A stretch of 64,000 nt of DNA, from positions 713,001-777,000 of the forward strand of contig JANUWF010001783.1 of assembly GCA_026120185.1 (NCBI GenBank). Direction: 5' to 3'. Origin of the DNA: Voacanga thouarsii. Taxonomy: Eukaryota; Streptophyta; Magnoliopsida; Gentianales; Apocynaceae. Both the position numbers and the translations under genes were made by a program. This document shows positions 25,612 through 38,307 of this stretch, one piece after another. The notes under the pieces are model-generated. The model searched no databases, was not told the DNA's origin, and saw only the letters and a program-made list of their open reading frames with translations. Position 1 is the stretch's first letter. Each line of letters opens with the position of its first letter.

Positions 25612-25911
25612 AATTTTAACTGCTCATGCTGCTCGTGATATGTTGACAATGAGGACTGAATTCAGAAATTCCTTTTCTCTGAATGTGTATCATCTGTTTA
25701 CGTGAGGGAATCTTTGCACGCTTATCTACATAATTTCTGAACATTGGTATCTGAACATTCTGATTGAATTGGTGTTAGATTTTTCTTGGATGATTTACAA
25801 TTTCTGAATTGTTGCTGAGGCGATTGATACTTGAATCTGGTTGAAAGATTGGTATCCTATATCTTTGGTTATTGAAGCAGTGACAGTTGTGCATTCTGGT
25901 TTTGAGCATCT

Positions 25912-28900
25912 ATGGCTAATCAGGAATTTACAGTGTCAAGTCCATTTTATATGCATCCGAATGAAAATCCATCTTTAATTCTGGTGCAACCTACTTTGAA
26001 TGAAAGGAATTATCATCAGTGGTGTAGAGCTATGCAGATGGCTTTGATCTCTAAAAACAAATTAAGATTTGTTAATGGTAGCATAAAAGTACCTGTTCGA
26101 ACTCATACTTCATATGTAGCTTGGGAACAATGCAATAACATGGTTCTGTCATGGATTTTGAATTCTATATCATCATCCATAGCTCAAAGTGTGATTTGGA
26201 TGGACAATGCCTATGATGTTTGGAATGATCTTTGTGAAAGGTTTTCTCAGGGTGATTCTTTTAGAATCTCAGACCTACAAGAAGACATTTATAACTTGAA
26301 ACAAGGATCACTAACTGTTAATGAGTATTATACAAATCTGAAGACTCTATGGGAAGAATTGTTGAATTTGAGGCCTCTTCCCATTTGTCACTGTGATCCT
26401 AAATGTCAATGTCTAGCATTGCCTGAGGTCAAAACAAACAATGATGCTGACTTTGTTATCAGATTTATAAAAGGATTGAAGGAGGAATTTGCTGGGATAA
26501 AGTCTCAGATTCTGTTGACAAAGCCGTTTCCAACCATAAACCAGGCTTTCTCTATGGTTTCCACTCATGAGAGATCCCTTAATTACCATACTGCACATAA
26601 TGATAGTTCAGCTGCTGTAAATTCTCAAGTATTTTCTGCAAGGAACAATGTGATTGCTTCATCTTCACAATCTGAACATGGTCCCAAACATGAGCTCATA
26701 TCAAATGCAGTTGGAAATATTACTGGAAAGAATGTTCAGAATGCTGGATACCAAGGTTTCAAAAAGGGGAATAATATGAATAGGAGGTTACAATGTAGCT
26801 TTTGTGGAATGCAGGGACATACAGTAGATAGATGCTATAAGAAACATGGATTTCCAGCAAGTTACAGAAATAGAAACAGAATTTTGGGGAATCAGAATTT
26901 TTTGCCACAAGCTAATGCTGCTGTAGACAGTAATGCCTTTCAGCGTGTTTCTAATGGAGTGAACTCAGTTTCAAGCTGCTCAACAACTTCAATGGATTCT
27001 CAGTCCTCACAATATGTTACTCAAGAACAATATCAACAGTTGTTGAAATTAGTTCAATCACAACTTGCTTCATCCTCCAAGATCTCAGCTATATCTGATC
27101 ATGAACATTCAATCAACCAAGCCACTTTACAACCAAAGTTCTCAAATTCAAATCCATCTTCTTCAGTTCAAAATACAGGTATATACTCTTCAGTCTGGAT
27201 TTTGGATTCAGGAGCAACAGATCATATTTGCTCCTGTTTGAACTCTTTCACTGATTATCATTCTGTACACAATGTGTCCATAAAACTACCAACTGGAGAC
27301 ATAGTTCAAGTTTCACACATAGGCACAGTACAACTAAGTGATTCCCTGGTTTTGGATCAAGTCTTGTTCATTCCTAAATTCTCTTTCAATTTGATATCTG
27401 TCAGTAAACTTCTTCAGCAATTAAAATGTGTTGTAACCTTCAGCAATAATTCTTGTTTCATTCAGGATCCACATCATGGTCGGATGATTGGATCAGCTAG
27501 TCTATCTGGAGGTCTTTTTCAACTTGATCCAGACCAACTGTCATCCTTTGTGAATTCAGTCTATGACATTTCCAGTGGTGAACTTTACAATAAGACATTG
27601 TTATGGCATTTTAGGTTAGGCCATTTGTCTACTAAACAGTTAGCTGAAGTGAAAAAGCTTGATCCTTCTATTGTTTTACCTGCTGTTGACACTTTTTGTC
27701 CAATTTGTCCATTAACAAAACAACACAAATCTTCTTTTTCTTTACATCGAGGCACTGTAGAATCTGCTTTTGATTTGATTCATATGGACATTTGGGGACC
27801 TTTTAACACTAGTACCATTCATGGACACAGATATTTTTTGACTATTGTTGATGATTTTAGCAGATTTACTTGGGTATTCTTGTTGAAACAAAAATCTGAA
27901 GTAAGATCTTTGATTCAGCACTTTGTTGTCTATATTAATACTCAATTTCATAAGAAGATTAAAATCTTAAGATCTGACAATGGTCTTGAATTTCAGATTG
28001 CAGAATTTTATCATTCAAATGGCATAGTTCATCAAACATCATGTCCTTATACACCTGAACAGAATGGAATTGTAGAGAGAAAACATCAACACATTCTTAA
28101 TATTGCTAGAGCACTTAGATTTCAATCCCAGATACCTCTTGCCTACTGGGGTTATTGTGTTCAACATGCTGTACACCTTATAAATCTCACTCCTACTCCT
28201 GTATTGAATCAGCAAACTCCATTTGAAAAACTGTATCACAAGTCTCCAGCTTATAGCAGTCTCAAGGTCTTTGGTTGTTTGGCTTATGCTTGTATACAAT
28301 TGCCACACAAAAGTAAATTTGATTCTAGGAGCAAACCATGTGTTTTTATTGGTTATTCTTCCACCACAAAAGGCTTTCTATTACTGGATTTATTCTCCAG
28401 AGAAATCTTTATTTCCAGAAATGTATGTTTTGTAGAGTATTACTTTCCATTTGTTCATCAATCTACTTCATCTAGTTCAGTTCCAAACAAACCTGTGTTA
28501 CCATTGCCTTATACTACATCTGCTCAAATGCCTCATATTTCTCCTCAGCAAGAAACAAATTTACCTTGCACCTCTACTTCTGCAGTTCCTATCAGAAGAT
28601 CCACTAGAACTATCATCAGACCTGCTCATTTTTCTGATTATGTTTGCTCTAAAGTACATAAAATTACCACACCACATTTCCTTCCTTCTTCCATTGCTTC
28701 ATCAGCCTTTTTATGCAATGCTAACAAACATTTTGAACCAAAACATTATTTTGAGGCTGTGAAATTCAAGGAATGGTGTCAAGCAATGAGAACTGAGATT
28801 ACTGCTTTAGAAGAAAACAAAACCTGGCACTTAGTTCCCTTACCTGCTGGAAAGAAAACTGTTGGATGCAAATGGGTGTATTGAATCAAATATAAGGCTG

Positions 28901-30200
28901 ATGGATCAATTGATAGGTATAAGGCAAGACTTGTTGCCAAGGGTTATACACAACAAGAGGGAATTGATTTTCTGGATACATTCTCTCCTGTTGTGAAGAT
29001 CACAACCATTAGATTGATGCTGGCTCTTGCTGCAAAATCAAATTGGTACATTCATCAATTAGATGTGAATAATGCCTTTTTGCATGGTGACTTACTTGAA
29101 GAAGTTTATATGGATTTACCTCCAGGTTTTATCACTGCAGACAGTTCTTTAGTTTGCAGGCTTGACAAATCATTATATGGTCTAAAACAGGCTAGTAGGC
29201 AATGGAATGCAAAACTTACTGGCTATCTGATTTCACTTGGTTTTTGTCAGTCAAGGAGTGACTATAGTTTGTTTTTTAAGAGGACTAAAGACTTGTTTAT
29301 TGCTATCTTGGTGTATGTTGATGACATTCTTGTTTTAAGTCCTCATTTTGATGCCATTATCGAAGTTAAAAATCAGTTGCACCATCGGTTTCAAATCAAA
29401 GATGCGGGAGATCTTCACTACTTTCTTGGTTTTGAAATCCATAGAGATTCACATGGCATTGTTTTATCTCAGCAGAAATACATTTTAGATATGCTTCAAA
29501 CACATGGATACATTGGATGTAAACCAGTGTCTACTCCTTTAGACAGCAAAGTAAAATTGGCAGCTGGAGATTCAGAGTTATTCTCTGATGTTTCACTTTA
29601 CAGAAGCTTGGTTGGAAAGCTATTATATTTGACTAACGATCGTCCGAGATATTGCTTTTGCAATTCAGCGATTCGATCAATTTCTCACAACTCCAACAAT
29701 TTTTCACATGCAAGCGGTTTATAGACTGCTTAGATATCTAAAGGGTACTATTGATTTTGGATTACATTTTCTAGCTAACACTTCATTTGATTTGCAAGTT
29801 TATCTCTGATTCGATTAAGTTTGGATGCATGGATACTCGAAGATCCATCACTGGTTATTGCATCTATTTTGGTTACTGCTCTTGTAGCTTGGAAATCAAG
29901 AAGCGATCGGTGGTTGCTAGAAGTTCTACTGAGGCGAGTATAGAGCTTTAGCTCGATCGGTTTGTGAGTTACTGATGGCTTCTTCATTTCTTCAATGAAC
30001 TTGGTTTTCATTGTGTTTTGCACTGTTCCTTTGTTACGTGACAACAGAAGTGCCATATACTTGGTTGAAAATCCGGTATTTCATGAAAGGACTAAACACA
30101 TAGAGTTGGATTGTCATTTTGTTAGAGATCTATATCAAAGCTGGTTACATTAAACCGTTACCGGTATCTTACGCACTGACAATTAGCGAGACATTTTTAC
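25912..30200 (+). pseudogene. Copia A Gag-Pol polyprotein with one nonsense codon and 3' frameshifts
   Basis: The frame opens at ATG 25912 and is uninterrupted for 990 codons. Domains in order: Gag (NERNYHQWCRAMQMAL near residue 33; LKQGSLTVNEYYTNLKTLWEE), CCHC knuckle CSFCGMQGHTVDRC, aspartic protease WILDSGATDHIC, GAG_pre-integrase (LLWHFRLGHLS, CPICPLTKQHKSS) and the integrase core with HMDIWGP, RSDNG and NGIVERKHQ carrying the three acidic residues. RT follows. TGA at 28882-28884 stops the frame right after GCKWVY, and the same frame resumes at once ([36 protein letters not shown]) to about 29640. There indels break the end of RT and the RNase H. The stop is probably an Arg CGA changed to TGA. 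It is the best-preserved retroelement here. Confidence 0.93.
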
Positions 30201-30277
30201 AAAAGCTTTAAGTCCTGGTCCTTTCACTCTCCTTTTATCACATCTAGGAGCTCATTCTACCTCCGACTTGAGGGGAC

Positions 30278-30742
30278 TGTTGAAACCGAACATGAGAGAA
30301 AGCAGCGAGAGAAAGCAACAGACTATGGAAGCCATTGCTGAATTAGATGCCAAGACAATTGCTTGCATCATTAAGGAAACTTGCCGGATCATCCACTTCG
30401 GATGATGCGGTTTCGAGATCATGTCTTGAGTCATCAAAGTTTTATTTTGATCCCGGATGAATTTTTCTTCTTGGCGCCAATAGCAAGATTGTTAACAGCT
30501 GTAAATTAAGCAGTTAGATGTACTTTAATTTTCATTAGAATTAGTTGATAGTTTGATTGAAATTCAAAATGTCAAATGTGTATATATATATATACAAATC
30601 AGTGTACAGATTCTTCATTGAAGAAGAAAGAAATAAAACTCTCTGTTTATTCTTCATCTTTGTGTTCTGCAATTGGTCTTCATTGCTATTTCTTCATCCA
30701 TTCTTCATTTTTGTATTCTGCAATCGATCTGCATTGCTTACA
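30278..30742 (+). repeat. 3' LTR of copia A
   Basis: 465 bp, starts TGTTGAAACCG. The last 300 bp are almost identical to the 5' LTR, while the first 165 bp differ at roughly 14 places. Ends GCTTACA, shorter than the 5' LTR end. Confidence 0.92.
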
Positions 30743-32436
30743 TGTCAGACTGTTGTCAACGATCAAGATGGCATCAATTTGGAGGTTGTTTTACCATCCT
30801 TGTAGGAGCAGCGTGTTCATGAAGGATTAATCCATGATGATCAATCCTTTATTATAGCTCTGTTAACTCATAAGAGAGCCTATAAATTAGACACTGAAAC
30901 TGTCTCTATTCGGGAGAAATTTCAGCATTTCTTGGATGTAGTTTTGCAGCAGAAAAAGATTGCTTCAGCTGTTTGAGGGTATAGGTGGAACCAAGTTGCT
31001 TTACCTAAAGCTAGGATTCAGCCTCAAAGCCTGCTTATAGTTCCTCTTCCAACTTTGATTAACTATGAATATTTTAATTTGGAATATCATAGGAATAGCT
31101 AACTAGTTTTCAATTAGAAGGTTGAAGAAATTGATCCGAGAATATAATTTGTCCTTTTTTGGTAGTCTTAAGCCAATGATGGATATTTCTGCTTTATCAC
31201 AAGTTGCTTATTTTTGTAATTTTAATTCTAAAATTTTCGTTTTTTTGGAGGGATTTTGTGGATGTTCAGATTTTGGTTGATCACCATCAGTTTGTTCATT
31301 TATCTGTGGTTATTCCTATTGGACATTTTATGTTGAGTTCCATAATTTATGCTTCTTGTTCTAAACAAACTCAGTTTGATTTGTGGGCCTCCTTGATGAA
31401 TATCTCATCTTTGGTGGTTTGTCCATGGATCCTTGCTGGAGATTTTAATGTTGTAGATACTTTTACGCAATATTTGGGTTCATCTTCACCAAACCTAAAT
31501 GCCATGAATGATTTCACTAATTTTACCGATGCCTATTCTTTGAGGCCTCTCGATTATTCTGGAAGTAAATATACTTAGGCAAGGATAGGGTTGCGGCTTT
31601 GTTTTGAACAATTGGACAGGGCCTTGGTAAACACTGTGTGGGATTCATCTTTTTACAATTCTAAAGTTGTTCATCTCAGTAGAAGCGGCTCTGATCACTC
31701 TCCTTTACTCATTGAGATTGTACTAGTAGCTAATGTTGTATCTTCAAAACCTTTTCACTTTCAGAAAACGTGGACTCACCATTCCCAGTTCTAGGATGTC
31801 ATTAAGTTAGCTTAGCAAAATCATTTACATGCTAATGGCATGTAGATTCTTTGGTCCAAGTTAAAGTCAATTAAAAAGGTTTACGTGAGTAGAGCCATGC
31901 AGTGTTTGGCAATGTATTCCAGAATGTTAAGCATGCCGAAGATGAAGTCTTGAAACTGGAATTTCAATAAGAATGCACCATGTCTGCAGTGGATAGGCAG
32001 AAGTATAATGCTACTAAAGCTACTCTAGCTTTTCACTTGAAATGTAAAGAATAGTTCTGGAGGGAGAAGTCTCGAATTAAATGGATTAGAGATGGTGATG
32101 CATGTACTCAATTTTTCCATGATTTTTACAAGGCCTGGCGGGCAGAAGCTAGTCATTTCATCTATATGTGATGAAAGTGGGCGGTCTTTTTCTGCACAGC
32201 CAAATATCTAAGCTGCTGCTATCTAAATTTTTAAGGACTTGTTAGCTCCTTCTACGGTGTCTTCTTCTGCGCCTTATAGCTAAATGTTTGTTTATATCCC
32301 AAGTTTGGTGAGACGTATGACGCAAACCAGACTTTTACTTTATTGCCTACCATGGCTGAAGTTAAGGAAGCTGCTTTCTTATTTAGGGATGGATATATAG
32401 TGTCCTAGGGCCAGATGGGTTTTATAGGGTTTTCTA
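30743..32436 (+). pseudogene. L1-type LINE, endonuclease and start of RT
   Basis: The LINE resumes after copia A. The apurinic/apyrimidinic-type endonuclease is readable from about 31150 to 31790: MMDISALSQVAYFCNF, the catalytic LAGDFNVV near 31435, LDRALVN near 31610, and the C-terminal SGSDHSPLLI near 31690. The endonuclease nicks target DNA to prime reverse transcription. Then comes the region before RT with FWREKSRIKWIRDGD at about 32055-32100 and a GPDGFYR relic at 32409-32430 (normally PGPDG). Many stops and frameshifts. The LINE is cut at 32436 by copia B and continues at 39867. Confidence 0.88.
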
Positions 32437-32503
32437 TGTCAAAAAGCTTTATTAGAGTAGAATTGAGAATCAAGACTCTTTCTCCCTCCTGCCTCTGAGT
32501 CCC

Positions 32504-32552
<49 letters not shown>

Positions 32553-32667
32553 TTCATACATTTATATATATATATATATATATATACCACTTCTGTACAT
32601 TGCTTAGATAGCTTCGTATCTATACAAGAAGCTATCAGATTTACTACCAAGTGACCAGATTACATCA
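32437..32667 (-). repeat. 3' LTR of copia B, with expanded (TA)n
   Basis: Matches 39702-39866 apart from two long (TA)n runs (about 32511-32548 and 32564-32585). Confidence 0.88.
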
Positions 32668-33673
32668 GCGTGATGGAGAGACTTGGTAAAGACATGGGCT
32701 AGTTGAGCATCAAAGGGAAAATATTGAATACAAAGAGCACTCTGAACAATCAAGTCACGTGGGAAATGATAGTCAATTTCAATATGCTTAGTTCAAGCAT
32801 GAAAGACAGGTTTGGTGGCCATTTGGATAGCAGAAATATTATCACAACTTATGAGAGGGATAGTAGGTAGGAAAAGACCAAGTTCACGAAATAGATAACA
32901 AAACCAGCGTAGTTTAGTGGCAGTGGTGGCTAACGCACGATACTCAGCCTCTGTGCTGGAACAAGATACAGCAGATTACTTCTTAGCAGTCCAGGTAAGG
33001 AGATTATGCCCAATAAATAGACACGCACCAGTAGTGGAATGACGGCCATCAAGATCACCTACCCAATCAGAATCAGAAAAAGCATGCAAGAGCATCTGGT
33101 TAGAACTCCAGAAAGAAAGACCATGTTCCAAGGTGCCCTTGATGTAACGATATATCAGCTTAACTGCTTGAAGATGGGTGGTGTGTGGCTGATGAAGAAA
33201 CTAGCAAACTTAGTGGACAGCGAATGTAATATCTGGTTCGGTAAGAATTAGATACTGCAACCCCCCAACTATATCCTATACTCTGTGACATTAGAAAGAG
33301 CATCACCTGCAAAAGAAGAGAGATGAGACAAAGGAACAGAAGGGGTTGAACATGGTTTGCAATGCAACATATTGAATCGCTTCAGTAGGTCCGTAGCATA
33401 GCGAGTTTGGGACAAGGAAAGGGAGTCCTTAGTGCGATATATCTCCATACCAAGGGAAAAAACCAAGATCACCAAGCTGACGACTATCAAAGGTAGAACA
33501 AATGCAAGTAATAAAACTGCTAACTGTGGAAGAATCATCGCCAGTGATGATCAAATCATCAACATAAACCAAAACAAGTAAGAGATGACTAGAAGCATGC
33601 CGAATAAACAAAGATGCATCACAACGACTATTGAAAAAACCTTCTTGTAACAAAAACTGATGTAGTTTATGAT
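32668..33673 (-). pseudogene. Copia B RT (C-terminal part) and RNase H
   Basis: Minus-strand remnant. Near 33540-33660 the text LQEGFFNSRCDASLFIRH is followed by the RT active site LVYVDDLIITGDD. Near 33340-33440 comes SLSQTRYATDLLKRFNM, with a frameshift between. RNase H relics follow to the left: STEAEYRALATTATK (about 32930-32975), ISAIQMATKPVFHA and TKHIEIDYHFPRDL (about 32750-32850). Together with gag at 38308-39681 this is one copia polyprotein cut in two by copia C. Several stops and frame changes make it non-functional. Confidence 0.85.
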
Positions 33674-33725
33674 TGTTAGGATTCGTGGACTCCTAAACGC
33701 AGAGAAGGATTCTAATAATATGTTG

Positions 33726-36424
33726 ATGCCATAATATGCTTCTATGGCAAGAAGAATTCTAATAGATTTAAGTATTACAAATGGTGAAAATGTTTCATCA
33801 TAGTCTATACCATGAGTTTGTCTATAACCTTTTGCTACCAGTCATACTTTGTAAGTATGCACATTTCCCTCCATTTCTTTTTTTTTTTTTTTTGAAAACC
33901 CATTTACACCTAATAGTTTTTGAACCTTCAGGTGGATTAACCAAAGTCCAGACTTGGTTATCATACATGGATTGCATCTCAGACTTCATGGCCTCTAACC
34001 ATTTTCTAGAGTCGGAACTCTTAATGGCTTCTTGATAGGAAGTGGGCTTATCATTAACCATAAGCTCCACATTGTGATCATTAGTGATGAGGAATCCATA
34101 TCTCTCAGGTTGTTGACGAACCCTATCAGATATTCGAGGTCCTTGTTCTATGAAGTAGGCTCATCTTGGACTTGTGAGCCATCTAATCGAGGTTCATTAT
34201 TTGGTTCAAATACTAATTGTGGCTCTTGAATCTCATCAAGATGTATTTTACTCCCACTAATTCTTTTGGAAATAAATTCCTTTTCAAAAAAGAATCCATT
34301 TCTAGCAACAATTACTCTATTTTCTTTTGGGAGATAAAATTGATATCCTTTAGTTTCTTTAGGATACCCCACAAATATGCATTTATCCGATTTGGGTGTA
34401 GGTTTATTAGATAATAAACGCTTTACATAAACTTCACAACCCCAAATCTTGAAAAATGACAAACTAGGTTGTCTCCTAGTCCATATCTTATATGGTGTTT
34501 TCTGAACCGATTTAGATGGAACTCGATTTAGTATGAATGCAGCAATCTCTAGGGCATAACCCCAAAAGGAGATCGGAAGATCGATTTGACTCATTATTGA
34601 TCGAACCATATCTAATAAAGTCCAATTTCTCCATTCAGATACACCATTCCATTGAGGTGTTCCAAATGGAGTTAATTGGGAGATAATTCCACAATTCTTT
34701 TAATGCTCGTCAAACTCATGACTTAAATATTCACCACCTCAATCTGATCAAAGTGTTTTGATACTTTTGCCAAGCTGATTTTGTACTTCATTTTGAAATT
34801 CTTTAAATTTTTGTAACGATTCAAATTTGTGTTTCATCATATACAGGTAGCTATATCTGCTAAAATCATCTGTAAATGTAATAAAGTACTGAAATCATCC
34901 TCTAGCATTTGTATTCATTGGTCCACATATATCAGTATGTATTAGGCCCAATAAATCAATTGCCTCTTTATTTTATCTCTTAAAAGGTGCTTTAGTCATT
35001 TTGCCTAATAAACAAGAATCACATGTTTTGTAAGATTCTAAATCAAATGAATTTAGAAGCCCATCATTATGAAGCCTTGTTATGCGTTTCTTATTTATAT
35101 GACCCAAACGACAATGCCAGAAGTAAGTCTGATTTAAATTATTAGATTTCAATCTCTTAATATTAATGTTATAGATAGACTTGTTCGAAGATTCACGAAA
35201 ATTGAAAATATAGAGCTCATTTGATAATGAGGCATCTCCATAAAAAATGCCATTTTTATTAATGAAACAAATGTTATTCCTAATAACAAATTCAAAACCT
35301 TCTAAATCTAAATAAGAAACTGAAATAATATTTCTACTCATAGCAAGAATATAAAAATGATCATTCAGTTCTAAAACAAGTCCACTGGGCAAAATTAATT
35401 CAAAAGTTCCTACAGCTACTGCAGCAACTTTTGCTCCATTCGCAACTTATATATCCACATCACCTTTTGCCAAGGCTCTACTCCTTTTTAGACCTTGCAC
35501 ATTTACACAAATGTGAGATCTACAACCGGTATCCAATACCCATGAATCAGAAACAGATAAATTAATTTTTATAACATAAATACCTGAAACGGCAGCTCAC
35601 TGACATTCTTCTTCTTTGCTTCCAAATAGAGCTTGTAATTTCTTAACCAATGTTCTTGTTCTCTACAATGGTGGTAAGCTCCCTCCTTTGGTGTCTTGGC
35701 CTCAGGTTTGAGCCTAAACTTGGACTTAGCCTTGTCCTTACCCTTACTGGCCATGACTTTGCCCTTTTGGTTGTTCCTTTTTCCTTTCCCTATTTGAACC
35801 ATTAGAACACAAGGAGTATTCTTCTTAATATTCAGTTCAGCTTGTTTTAGCCTCCCATGCAATTCAGTAATGGATTTCTCCATATTATACATGTTAAAAT
35901 TCATGACAAACTATCATACTCAGGAGGCAATAAGCCCAAGATCAAATTTGTGGCCATGTCATGATTAATAGAAGCACCAAACTTTTCAAGATGATCAAGA
36001 AAGCCCTTCATTTTAAGGACATGAGCACTTACTGAGGTGCCAAAAACCATCTTGCATACATTTAATGCCTTATGAGTTTCAAATCTCTCTTGTCATGCTT
36101 GCTCTTGGAATATTTCCTTGAGACGCACAATTATGTCATATGCCTCTACTTCTTCAAACTGTTTTTGAATTTTAGAGTTCATGGTTGCTAGCATGAGGCA
36201 AGTAACATTGTTGGAGCCATCTTTGTGCTTACTATAAGCATCTTTTTCAACTTTTAGGGCATTATTTGCTGGAGTAGAGAGGAATAGGATTTTCAAAAAC
36301 ATAGAACTTTTTTTCTTGCTTAAGAACGATTCTTAAATTACGTGCCCAATCAAGAAAGTTAGTCTCACTAAGCTTATCTTTTTCAAGCACAGATCGTAAT
36401 GAGTTATTCCAACTGTTTGTTACC
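33726..36424 (-). pseudogene. Copia C Gag-Pol polyprotein, truncated in RT
   Basis: Minus-strand polyprotein starting at ATG 36424 (MVTNSWNNSLRSVLEKDKLS, a typical copia Gag start). Gag continues to about 35600 with a degenerate knuckle (YHHCREQEHW) and a lysine-rich linker. Protease text follows near 35540. Then GAG_pre-integrase (YFWHCRLGHINKKRI, CDSCLLGKMTKAPF; 34973-35130) and integrase (LIHTDICGP, FITFTDDFSRY, SD then a stop then GGE, NGVSEWRN; about 34590-34960). The integrase C-terminal part is a clean 153-codon frame (34148-34609). RT begins at about 33822-34070 (EAIKSSDSRKWLEAMKSEM, VWTLVNPPEG) and ends abruptly near the DYDETFSP-like text at 33785. It has about ten stops. Confidence 0.9.
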
Positions 36425-37344
36425 ATTATCTACATACAAAATATGCAAACTAATTAATTTTGAGGCCTTAATGAAAAACTCCCACTAAAAGCATTTAAAC
36501 TTTTAAAACTTTAACATTTTGATGTTTCTTAGTGGGTTAAAAAAAAATTTGTTTACAAATATGTTATTTTAATCATAAGTAAGCTTTGTTTTTAATCTTA
36601 TAATTAAATAAAACTCAAATTTTAAATGAGTTAGGCATCAAATGTCCCGGCTAAAATCTTATATAATGCCCTAGGCCCAAAACCATTTTGATAACCCAAT
36701 TAAGTCAAACCATATTAAATATATAAAAAAATATTTTCCATCTTGTCTCACTTAGATAATCAAAAGCATCTTACTTTGCCAGAAATGACCATATGATAAT
36801 CCAAGTAATAACAAGTGTTTGATTTTGGAAGGCATTTAACATTTAATTTTTTTTTAAATAAAAATTTGATTATAGTAAACATAAAATAAACATATCAAAT
36901 AAGCATGCAAGATATAAATAAAAGTGACATAGCATGGCCCATAACCTATGTTGATCATCACGAGCAAAGTAAAGATCAAGGTGGTCAATCTATGTATATG
37001 AACTCCTTGAGCATTCTCTAATGCCTTGAGCATACTCCTCCTTGGTTGTAAATGTAGGCCATCGTCTTCTTTTACATTGGATAGTAAAATTAAAATAATT
37101 CCTATTCTAGAAAAGCAATACAATTTTAAAACAATGAAAAATGACACAGGCCGTATTTAAAAATTACAACTTAAAACAACCAAAATGTAACCTGCCAATC
37201 ACATTGGGGTAAAATGGGCCATGCTATGCACTATTCAGAATAATCCACAACTACAATAAAAAAAAACACTAACGAATAACACACAACAAACAGTTAGTTG
37301 GGGTTTCACAAGGGACAGCACATCTAGCGGAGGTCCCGCTAACT

Positions 37345-38300
37345 AAGAAATATATCTTAGATTGATATATTTAAGCACAGCCTTATGCTTAATCTAAGAT
37401 TTTGTATTATTTATTTGAACAGTCTACTATGATATTAAGAAATAATTGATTAAACTTAATAAAGATGACATGCTCGTGCCTTATACTTAATCTGGATATC
37501 GTATGACGAAAGGACTAAATATAAAATTATGGTTTGGTTCAAAGAGATCACTGATCTTCATTTAACCTGGACAGTTATAATATTTTGTTAGAAACCACTT
37601 ATAACTTGTGGGCTGTTTAAATATGATTTAGGTACACTGCAAGTGTTAAATGAACCTATAGGGTCACACAATAAGCAAACTCGTTAGGTTATTTTTCTGA
37701 TAACCAGGTTCGATGAATCCGGAAATACGTCTAAGTTAATCAAATCTAGAAAATTTATCAAATATAATGAATTTGGAAATATGTCCACATTCGATGTATC
37801 TGGATGATGTCCAGATTGTAAGAATCTGACTCAGTAAATTAATTAGTTAAATTACTGAAATAATGACAGAATCTTATCATATCAGTTTTAATTTAATTTA
37901 AATTTAAAATAAAATATAATAAGATATTATCAAAGTTGGACTCCAAGAGGTTCGGGTAGTTTTAAAAGAAAACCATAGCCGTCTTCTCAATATAGCTCTT
38001 TGTTAATATTCATGCCTCTATTCACCAGGAAAAAAAAAATAAGCCTCTCAAACCCTAGGCGCTAATACTCCCAGGGTAACGAGTTAGTTCGCCGTATGTA
38101 TCCGATAGAGGGCGTTCGCACACTACAGCGTCTGGTGATCGTTCGGGTTGCACGTATGACAGCAAAATCAGAATCTGAGGATCTTGATTACGCCGAACAA
38201 AGGCAATTCTGTAATCTTTAGATCATCTTAATCATTTACTTGGATCCTCAAAAGGGATTCATAGATGTTTTCCGCATTTAGAAGTCCACAAATCCTAACA
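37345..38300 (-). repeat. 5' LTR of copia C (truncated)
   Basis: Reverse complement of the first 900 or so bp of the solo LTR at 11897. At its inner end, about 37350-37390 (ATATCTTAGATTGATATATTT) reads in the opposite direction to the rest of this LTR. Between gag and this LTR (36425-37344) lies about 0.9 kb of AT-rich leader with no gene. Confidence 0.75.
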
Positions 38301-38307
38301 TGTTCAC

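Larger units (their letters stand above)
25131..30742 (+). mobile_element. Copia A, nearly complete Ty1/copia retrotransposon
   Basis: 5' LTR 25131-25599 and 3' LTR 30278-30742, both starting TGTTGAAAC, with a perfect primer site and a polypurine tract CTTGAGGGGAC at 30267-30277. It is inserted in the LINE between ORF1 and EN. No matching target duplication is visible (aatcc on the left, tgtca on the right), and the last few bases of the 3' LTR differ from the 5' LTR, so the right junction is altered. Confidence 0.95.
33674..38300 (-). mobile_element. Copia C, nested in copia B, with rearranged LTR ends
   Basis: The right edge is a minus-oriented LTR (about 37390-38300) ending AATCCTAACA, homologous to the solo LTR at 11897. 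The left edge is a short LTR-start fragment TGTTAGGATTCGTGGACTCC (33674 to about 33725) in the plus orientation, the wrong way round for a 3' LTR of this element. The 3' half of pol (rest of RT, RNase H) is missing. Flanks (atgat/tgttc) do not match. Confidence 0.85.
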
